Shown piece by piece: positions 1 through 4,254 of a stretch of DNA of 5,110 nt (within the stretch, counting starts at the first letter, position 1; the number at the start of each line of letters is the position of its first letter). Where the stretch lies: positions 1 to 5,110 of the forward strand of contig JAOPZG010000088.1 of NCBI GenBank assembly GCA_025964215.1, written 5' to 3'. The DNA comes from Conexibacter sp. GTDB taxonomy: Bacteria > Actinomycetota > Thermoleophilia > Solirubrobacterales > Solirubrobacteraceae. Made by a program: the position numbers and the translations under genes. The notes under the pieces are model-generated. The model was not told the origin of the DNA and made no database searches. It was given only the letters and a program-made list of their open reading frames with translations.

Positions 1-36
1 ACGCGCGCCTCGTCGCCGCGCTCGCAGCATGCTCAA

Positions 37-57
37 CGCCCCGGGCTGCGCCGGGCG
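37..57 (-). terminator. Possible GC-rich hairpin after the hydrolase gene
   Basis: Just past the stop codon of the minus-strand hydrolase, the arms CGCCC and GGGCG can pair. Two more G-C pairs can form inside after a one-base bulge, leaving a small loop. There is no T-tract afterwards. It could act as a GC-type terminator, but short stems like this are expected by chance at this base composition. The rest of positions 1-58 shows no recognisable gene. Confidence 0.2.
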
Positions 58-58
58 C

Positions 59-1948
59 CTAGGAGCCGCGCGTCAGGTCCGGCACCGGGAGGGACTTGCA
101 GGCGCCCGCGGCGTCGGTCCCCGCGGCGCACGTCGTGCCCACCGTCGGCAGCTCGATCGCCGACGGGTGCTGCGGATCGGTGAGGATGCTGACCTGCCCG
201 CCGAGCCGCGCGAGCAGCGCCGGCAGCGGCGGCAGCGCGTGCGGGAAGTCCGACGGGTCGACCACGACCTTCAGGCTGTGGCCGGCCTTCAACACCCAGT
301 TGGCCGGGAAGACCTCGACGTCGAGCGCCGTCGGCGTGTTCGCCGCGACCGGGAGGACCGACGCCTGCGTGAACGGGTGCCACGGCTGCAGGACGTGGCC
401 GCGGACCATCCGCGTGCGCTTGGCGTCCACCGCGCGGAACGCCGCGGTCTGCCAGCCCGTGGTGATCCCACTCGACGTCCCGTCGGGCGCGACGTCGTCG
501 AGCCGGACCGAGACCGCGGCGTCGCTCGCCGTCGTCGTCAGCCAGAGCTTCGCGGCGATCGGGCCGGAGAGGTGGACGTCGGAGGTCAGCGGCGCGCTCG
601 TGTAGGACGCGCCGCCCGAGAGCGTGTTGAGGCGGTCGTCGGTGAAGCACGGGAGCTGCTCGCCGAGGCCGGCGGTCCACTGCCCGGTGCTCATCGTGCA
701 GACGCCGGCGACCGGATGCTGGACGAAGCTCTGGGGCGCCTCGCCGGCGGCGGGCGCGGTGCGCGAGACCGTCTGGCCGCCGCGCAGGTACCACCGCTGC
801 GGGTCGAGGTGCGGATCCGGCCAGTCGGCCTGCGTCTCGTAGCGCTCGTCGCCGTAGGTGTACTGGGTGACCTTCGGGATCGCCGGGATGTTGGTGTTGA
901 TCCCTTGCAGGTACTGGTCGAACCACCGGAGCTGGAGGTCGCTGATCGACGGCACGCCGTCGGCCGGGAGGCCCGCGCCCTGCGACCCGTTGATGTGCGT
1001 CCACGGCCCCATCAGCAGGCGCGACGGCACGCGCGACTTCAGCCGCTCGTAGATCAGCGGCTCGCCGCGCTGGAAGAGGTCGTGCAGGCCCCCGACGACG
1101 AACGTCGGCACCTGGATCTTGTCCAAGACCTCGATCGGCGAGCGCGTCTTCCAGAACGCGCCGTCGTAGGCCACCGAGCCGCCGGTGAGCGACCCGAGGA
1201 GCGTCGGCGCGGTGAACGAGAACGCGCCGCCGACGTGCTGGCTCAGCGTCGTGACGCCGTTCACGAGGTCCGCCGGCGAGCCGTCGAACGTCGTCTGGGA
1301 CGGCGCGAGCCCGCCGCCGCTGACCAACCCCAACCACAACGGGATGAACGCCACGTTGATGTCGCCGCCGGAGAAGACGATGTCGCGGTAGCCGTCGGCC
1401 ATCGGCACGACGGGGAAGATCGCCTTGAGGTGCGGCGGGCGCAGCGCGGCGGTGTAGAGCTGGTTGAGCCCCATGTAGGACGGGCCGTCGAGGCCGATCG
1501 CGCCGGTGCTCCACGGCTGCTTGGCGGCCCACTCGACCAGGTCATAGCCATCGTGTTGCTCGTTGGGGCCGAAGGAGTCCCAGGAGCCCTGCGACGCGCC
1601 GGTGCCGCGCACGTCGACGGTGATCTGCACGTAGCCGCGCTCCACGAGCGCGTCGGTCGCGCCCCCGAGCGCGACCCCCGCGCCGTCCTTGCCGTACGGC
1701 GTCTGCGTGATCAGCACGGGGAAGCGTCCCGGCGCGTCCGGGTGCGCGATGTTCGCGCGCAGGACCGTGCCGTCCGCCATCGTGATCGGCACGTCCTTGT
1801 CGGTGACCTCGGCGTACTGCGCGGGCCGCGTGTAGGACGACCACGTCCCACCGCCGTCCTGCGCCGCGGACGCGCCCGCCGCGCCACCCGCCGCCATCGC
1901 CGCCGCCACGACCGCACCCGCGGCCGCCCTCCTCCAGAATCGACCCAT
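59..1948 (-). CDS. Secreted CocE/NonD-family alpha/beta hydrolase (peptidase S15-like)
   Basis: A 629-residue exported hydrolase, probably cleaving an ester or amide bond; the substrate cannot be read from sequence. The start chosen is the ATG opening MGRFWRRAAAG, because it gives a complete signal peptide: a basic Arg-rich end, an Ala-rich core to about residue 24, and likely cleavage near ASAA at 26-29. Upstream extension would add only Arg-rich frame. The paired Arg6-Arg7 leaves weak Tat export possible. Residues 50-350 are the alpha/beta hydrolase core with a cap region. TPYGKDG (84-90) holds Tyr85, the likely oxyanion-hole residue. DVRGTGASQG is at 112-121. The nucleophile is Ser157 in GPSYMG (155-160), followed by Asp290 in GGLHD and His318 in GPWTH. 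These match the CocE triad (Ser117, Asp259, His287 with Tyr44, from memory). Residues from about 370 to 600 fit the C-terminal jelly-roll domain of the family. Cys417/Cys434 and Cys607/Cys617 could form disulfides outside the cell. No Shine-Dalgarno precedes the start. Relatives include cocaine esterase, X-Pro dipeptidyl peptidases and cephalosporin acylases, so only a family-level name is safe. Confidence 0.9.
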   Translation of the reverse strand: MGRFWRRAAAGAVVAAAMAAGGAAGASAAQDGGGTWSSYTRPAQYAEVTDKDVPITMADGTVLRANIAHPDAPGRFPVLITQTPYGKDGAGVALGGATDALVERGYVQITVDVRGTGASQGSWDSFGPNEQHDGYDLVEWAAKQPWSTGAIGLDGPSYMGLNQLYTAALRPPHLKAIFPVVPMADGYRDIVFSGGDINVAFIPLWLGLVSGGGLAPSQTTFDGSPADLVNGVTTLSQHVGGAFSFTAPTLLGSLTGGSVAYDGAFWKTRSPIEVLDKIQVPTFVVGGLHDLFQRGEPLIYERLKSRVPSRLLMGPWTHINGSQGAGLPADGVPSISDLQLRWFDQYLQGINTNIPAIPKVTQYTYGDERYETQADWPDPHLDPQRWYLRGGQTVSRTAPAAGEAPQSFVQHPVAGVCTMSTGQWTAGLGEQLPCFTDDRLNTLSGGASYTSAPLTSDVHLSGPIAAKLWLTTTASDAAVSVRLDDVAPDGTSSGITTGWQTAAFRAVDAKRTRMVRGHVLQPWHPFTQASVLPVAANTPTALDVEVFPANWVLKAGHSLKVVVDPSDFPHALPPLPALLARLGGQVSILTDPQHPSAIELPTVGTTCAAGTDAAGACKSLPVPDLTRGS

Positions 1949-1955
1949 GGAAGGA

Positions 1956-1976
1956 GGAACGCACGCGTTCCCGGAA
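1956..1976. promoter_or_regulatory. Overlapping dyads in the divergent intergenic region (candidate operator)
   Basis: GGAACGC and GCGTTCC form a perfect 7-bp inverted repeat with a 2-bp spacer (1956-1971). The right arm is reused in a second palindrome, TTCC-C-GGAA (1968-1976), giving three alternating GGAA/TTCC half-sites. The site begins 8 bp upstream of the hydrolase ATG and lies about 100 bp from the divergent gene. The 2-nt loop is too tight for a good RNA hairpin, so a DNA-binding protein site is the more natural reading. No regulator gene is in the window, and chance is not excluded. I see no convincing -35/-10 pair for the hydrolase in 1949-2071. Confidence 0.3.
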
Positions 1977-2059
1977 ACTTGCGGCGATCTCCGCGCGCCG
2001 GCCACTGAGCGCCCCTCACCTGGACCTTCGGGTCGTAGGCGCGGTGCCGTCGCCCGCTG

Positions 2060-2065
2060 TACGTT
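2060..2065 (+). promoter_or_regulatory. -10-like TACGTT immediately upstream of the FN3/Ig-like gene (leaderless start)
   Basis: TACGTT fits the TAnnnT form of an actinobacterial -10 element and ends 6 bases before the ATG. Transcription would therefore start at or next to the A of the start codon. No Shine-Dalgarno is present between it and the ATG, which agrees with a leaderless mRNA. No clear -35 element is visible. The same TAC-n-T-nn-TCGCG-ATG arrangement precedes ccmE at exactly the same distance. Confidence 0.4.
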
Positions 2066-2071
2066 CTCGCG

Positions 2072-3289
2072 ATGCTCCGCACTCCGGTGTCCTGCGCGGT
2101 CCTCCTCGCGCTCGTCCTCCTCGCCTGCGTCGCCCCCGCGGCCTCGTGGGCCGCTGCCCCGGGCGCGGCCACGGTGGGCGTCGCCGACCTCACGGGCTCG
2201 ACCGCCACGTTCCAGGCGAAGGTCAACCCGGGTGGCGAGCCCAGCACCGCGCACTTCGAGTACGGCACGACCGACGACCTGCTGCTCTCGACGCCGGACG
2301 TGGCCGTCGGCGGCGGGATCGACGACGTCGCGCTCACCGCGCCGGTGACCGGCCTCACGCCGGGCCGGCGCTACTACATGGCCGCCTACGTCGAGAACGC
2401 GAGCGGCGGCGAGTACGGCGACACGATCCAGTTCACGCCGCCCCGCGTGCCGCACATCATCCAGGTCCCGGAGACGGACATCACGCAGTTCTCGGCCACG
2501 CTGCACGTGCGCGTGACGAGCTACGGCGTCCCGGTGACGATCACGGCGACGACGGTCGGCCCGGATGGCGTGCCGATCCCGAGCGGCCCGGTGACCGCCA
2601 CGGCCGACGGTGACGCCACGCTCCCGGTCGCCGGCCTGCAGCCGGGGACCTTCTACCACTGGAGCGCGACGGGGACGAGCGCCGGCGGGACCGACACGAC
2701 GGTCGGCACGTTCCGCACGCTCCCGCTGGTCGCGATGCCGCGCCCGGCCGTCACGCCGAACCCGGCCGAGTACGGCACGCGGGTGACGGTGTCGGGCACG
2801 GTCCCCAACGCGCCCGGCATCGCGGTGGCCCTGCAGCAGCAGATCTCGCCGCTCGTCCCGTTCGCGCCGGTGGCCGGGCAGGCCGGCGCGGCCGATCCGC
2901 TCGGCGGCTACCGCTTCGCCTTCCAGGCGTTCGCGAGCGCGACCTACGGCGTCTCCGCCGTCGGCTACGCGGCCCCGAGCGCGGCCAACACCGTGCAGCT
3001 GCGGATCTTCGCGGCGGTCGACGTGAGCACGCGGCGGGCCCGTCGCCATCGCTTCGTGGTCTCCGGGCGCTACTGGCCCGACGTGCCCGCCAGGGCCGTG
3101 CTCTACCGCCGCGGACACGGCCGCTCCGGCGCCGCGGTCACGCCGTCGTCCTCCGGCGACGAGAGCCGGACGTTCCGCTTCCCCGCGCGCAAGCTGAAGG
3201 CGGGCAGCTACGAGGTCCACCTGACGATGGTGGGGAGCACGGGCGTGATCGGCACCACGAGCGGGAGCTTCCGCATCCCCCGTCGCTGA
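2072..3289 (+). CDS. Secreted FN3/Ig-like beta-sandwich repeat protein, function unknown
   Basis: A 405-residue exported protein with no visible catalytic motif. The N-terminus (1 to about 28) is a signal peptide: Arg3, a hydrophobic core LLALVLLACV, then Ala-rich residues with possible cleavage around SWAAA (25-29). LLAC at 16-19 resembles a lipobox with Cys19, so a lipoprotein is an alternative; Leu at -2 makes this weaker. Residues about 31-123 and 124-217 look like two FN3-type domains. The first carries VNPGGEPSTAHFEYGTT (51-67), a pattern common in actinobacterial surface proteins. Each has the typical FN3 turn, GLTPGRRYYMAA (94-105) and GLQPGTFYHWSA (188-199). Residues about 219-313 (NPAEYGTRVTVSGTV) and 314-405 look like two more Ig-like modules, the last rich in Arg. 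The start is the ATG placed right after a -10-like element, with no Shine-Dalgarno. The gene is divergent from the hydrolase and convergent with the zinc-ribbon gene. A structural or binding role outside the cell is an inference. Confidence 0.8.
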   Translation: MLRTPVSCAVLLALVLLACVAPAASWAAAPGAATVGVADLTGSTATFQAKVNPGGEPSTAHFEYGTTDDLLLSTPDVAVGGGIDDVALTAPVTGLTPGRRYYMAAYVENASGGEYGDTIQFTPPRVPHIIQVPETDITQFSATLHVRVTSYGVPVTITATTVGPDGVPIPSGPVTATADGDATLPVAGLQPGTFYHWSATGTSAGGTDTTVGTFRTLPLVAMPRPAVTPNPAEYGTRVTVSGTVPNAPGIAVALQQQISPLVPFAPVAGQAGAADPLGGYRFAFQAFASATYGVSAVGYAAPSAANTVQLRIFAAVDVSTRRARRHRFVVSGRYWPDVPARAVLYRRGHGRSGAAVTPSSSGDESRTFRFPARKLKAGSYEVHLTMVGSTGVIGTTSGSFRIPRR

Positions 3290-3302
3290 ACGGCGCCGTC
3301 AC

Positions 3303-3333
3303 GCCGAGCGCCCCTCTGGCCCACGGGCTCGGC
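3303..3333 (+). terminator. Weak inverted repeat just after the FN3/Ig-like gene
   Basis: GCCGAGC (3303-3309) and GCTCGGC (3327-3333) form a perfect 7-bp inverted repeat with a 17-base loop, starting 14 bases after the stop codon. There is no T-tract. It may add to termination together with the stronger hairpin at 3368-3390, but a 7-bp GC stem can easily occur by chance here. Confidence 0.22.
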
Positions 3334-3367
3334 CGCGGCTGCACCGACCCCATGGGCGCGTTCACGT

Positions 3368-3390
3368 TCCGGGCGCGCTGAGCGCCCGGA
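3368..3390. terminator. Hairpin between convergent genes, probable bidirectional terminator
   Basis: A perfect 9-bp stem, TCCGGGCGC pairing with GCGCCCGGA, encloses the 5-base loop GCTGA. It lies 78 bases after the stop of the plus-strand FN3/Ig-like gene and 3 bases beyond the stop of the minus-strand zinc-ribbon gene, where one hairpin could end transcripts from both sides. No U-tract follows on either strand, as is common for actinobacterial hairpin terminators. The rest of 3290-3393 shows no gene. Confidence 0.5.
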
Positions 3391-3393
3391 GCG

Positions 3394-3672
3394 CTACCAC
3401 GCCTGGCCAGTCCCGCAGTGCGGGCAGCTGACCGACGTCGAGACCGACGCCTGAAACTGGTACCCACAGGAGCAGCCGTACAGCGCCGTGTCCTGCGGGG
3501 CGACCGACGCACGATGGCGCCGCTCGGCCAGATGCTCGTCGGCCAGATGCTCCCGGACCGTGGCAGGGGACGTGGGAGCGGGCTCCACCTCGTCGGCCGG
3601 ACGTCCGAAGACGTGCGGGCGGCGCTCGGTTCGAGCACGACGATCGGTGGGGCGAAGAGGGCGGACGCGCAT
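3394..3672 (-). CDS. Small zinc-ribbon protein of unknown function
   Basis: A 92-residue hydrophilic protein. The C-terminal third is a clear zinc ribbon: Cys67-x-Cys69 in LYGCSCGYQF, then Cys83-x-x-Cys86 in SCPHCGTG, 13 residues apart, with the chain ending in Trp92. Four cysteines spaced this way are expected to bind one zinc ion. The first part is charged and Arg-rich (MRVRPLRPTDRRARTERRP), followed by a Glu/Arg/His-rich segment with an EHLAD-EHLAE repeat at about residues 41-50. There is no signal peptide or membrane segment, so it is probably cytoplasmic. It may contact nucleic acid or a protein partner, but nothing shows which. ATG at 3672 is the chosen start. GGAGG lies upstream but 16 bases away, longer than usual. 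In-frame GTG codons at 3699 and 3702 are alternatives without a Shine-Dalgarno. The gene converges on the FN3/Ig-like gene and diverges from ccmE. Plus-strand frames over this region are Arg-rich and motif-free, which supports the minus-strand call. Confidence 0.72.
   Translation of the reverse strand: MRVRPLRPTDRRARTERRPHVFGRPADEVEPAPTSPATVREHLADEHLAERRHRASVAPQDTALYGCSCGYQFQASVSTSVSCPHCGTGQAW
3524..3552. repeat. Two-copy 15-bp tandem repeat inside the zinc-ribbon gene
   Basis: TCGGCCAGATGCTC occurs at 3524-3537 and again at 3539-3552, a period of 15 bp. Because 15 is a multiple of three, the repeat keeps frame and encodes EHLAD then EHLAE in the minus-strand protein. It looks like a small in-frame duplication in the charged linker, away from the zinc-binding cysteines. 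Confidence 0.7.
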
Positions 3673-3686
3673 GGTGGGGGGCCTAC

Positions 3687-3717
3687 AACCTCCAGACACC
3701 ACAAGGGCCGGGAGGTT
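3687..3717 (-). promoter_or_regulatory. Inverted repeat able to mask the Shine-Dalgarno of the zinc-ribbon gene
   Basis: Read on the minus strand, the leader contains AACCTCC, then 17 bases, then GGAGGTT, a perfect 7-bp inverted repeat. The downstream arm includes GGAGG, the only good Shine-Dalgarno before the ATG at 3672. If the transcript includes both arms, the hairpin would bury the ribosome site. The 17-base loop and the 16-base distance from GGAGG to the ATG weaken the case. No known riboswitch architecture is recognised. The rest of 3673-3836 holds the ccmE promoter element and nothing else I can support. Confidence 0.3.
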
Positions 3718-3822
3718 TCGCTCCGTGTCATCGTCGGACCAACATGGCGCTTGAGCGCGCCTGGACGCGTCCCCTAACCACTCGTGGGGCCGGTGGTGGA
3801 GCAGGCGAGCCGCCGAGGCTGC

Positions 3823-3830
3823 GATACTTG
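3823..3830 (+). promoter_or_regulatory. -10-like GATACTTG directly upstream of ccmE (leaderless start)
   Basis: GATACT (3823-3828) matches TATAAT at four of six positions and ends 8 bases before the ccmE ATG; the overlapping TACTTG ends 6 bases before it. Either placing puts the transcription start at or within a base or two of the start codon. There is no Shine-Dalgarno in the gap, so the ccmE mRNA is probably leaderless. No -35 match is visible at 17 bp spacing. This would be the promoter of the ccmE-ccmF unit. Confidence 0.45.
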
Positions 3831-3836
3831 GTCGCG

Positions 3837-4247
3837 ATGGACCCCGCACGCAAGCGCCGCGTACGACTGGTCGTGGCGCTGAGCGCCGCCGTCATCCTGG
3901 CCGTCGCGCTCGTCTACACCAGCTTCAGCGCCTCCTCCGAGGCGCGCTCGCCGTCGCAGCTCCTCGCGAGCTCCGACCTCGGCCGCAGCTACCAGCTCAC
4001 CGGCAAGGTCGTCGACGGGTCGATCAAGAAGACCGGGACGACGTACCAGTTCCGCGTCCGCGACCGCAACGGCACCGCCTCGGTGCCGATCAGCTACACG
4101 GGCTCCGTGGCGGACACGTTCCGTGGCGGGCGCGAGGTCATCGTCACCGTGAAGCGCCAGGGCACCACGTTCGTGGGCGAGAAGGACTCGCTCGTGACCA
4201 AGTGCCCGTCGAAGTTCCAAGAGCAGTCCAAGACCCAGAAGACCTGA
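3837..4247 (+). CDS. ccmE: Cytochrome c maturation heme chaperone CcmE, cysteine-type variant
   Basis: A 136-residue membrane-anchored heme chaperone. In System I cytochrome c biogenesis, CcmE receives heme on the outer face of the membrane and passes it to the CcmF-containing ligase. Residues 1-10 are basic (MDPARKRRVR), about 11-30 form a single membrane anchor, and about 38-122 form the OB-fold beta-barrel. Family landmarks are LTGKVVDGSIKK (54-65), ASVPISYTGSVADTFRGG (81-98) and TFVGEKDSLVTK (111-122). Classical CcmE then has HxxxY, whose His binds heme covalently. Here the site reads KCPSKF, with Cys123 and Phe127, so it is a CxxxY-like variant in which Tyr is also replaced. Cysteine-type CcmE proteins are known from archaea, some Gram-positives and Desulfovibrio. 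The C-terminal tail is only nine residues. The start is the ATG opening MDPARKRRV: an upstream in-frame ATG (3744) would add an uncharacteristic extension across the likely promoter. ccmF follows after 7 bases. Confidence 0.9.
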   Translation: MDPARKRRVRLVVALSAAVILAVALVYTSFSASSEARSPSQLLASSDLGRSYQLTGKVVDGSIKKTGTTYQFRVRDRNGTASVPISYTGSVADTFRGGREVIVTVKRQGTTFVGEKDSLVTKCPSKFQEQSKTQKT

Positions 4248-4250
4248 GGT
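4246..4250 (+). promoter_or_regulatory. Shine-Dalgarno GAGGT of ccmF overlapping the ccmE stop codon
   Basis: GAGGT begins inside the TGA stop of ccmE and lies 4 bases before the ccmF ATG. This is the only plus-strand gene here with a clear ribosome site. It fits internal translation within an operon, in contrast to the leaderless look of the two promoter-proximal starts. The overlap suggests translational coupling of ccmE and ccmF. Confidence 0.6.
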
Positions 4251-4254
4251 CCGG

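Noticed and set aside
33..1532. Second minus-strand open frame of 499 codons over the hydrolase
   Set aside because: It is the same strand in another frame, rich in Arg, Pro and Ala without motifs, whereas the overlapping frame carries the complete catalytic triad.
29..2008. Plus-strand open frame of 659 codons covering the hydrolase gene
   Set aside because: Its translation is an Arg/Asp/Val-rich low-complexity string with no family motif. It is antisense to a hydrolase with intact catalytic motifs, so it is a GC-rich shadow.
1949..3220. Upstream extension of the hydrolase frame on the minus strand, to 1053 codons in all
   Set aside because: The added part is Arg-rich, motif-free and antisense to the FN3/Ig-like gene, and it would bury the signal peptide that begins at 1948.
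3349..3356. CCCATGGG palindrome between the convergent genes
   Set aside because: An 8-bp palindrome in GC-rich DNA is not remarkable, and no gene start or site depends on it.
3138..3731. Minus-strand 197-codon frame overlapping the zinc-ribbon gene and the end of the FN3/Ig-like gene
   Set aside because: It is low-complexity and Arg/Ser-rich with no motif, and it would run through the terminator hairpin into the gene opposite.
3418..3777. Plus-strand 119-codon frame antisense to the zinc-ribbon gene
   Set aside because: It has no recognisable domain, while the opposite strand has a convincing four-cysteine zinc ribbon.
3744..3836. Longer ccmE start at the ATG at 3744
   Set aside because: The extra 31 residues do not resemble a CcmE N-terminus, and they cross the -10-like element placed just before the start at 3837.
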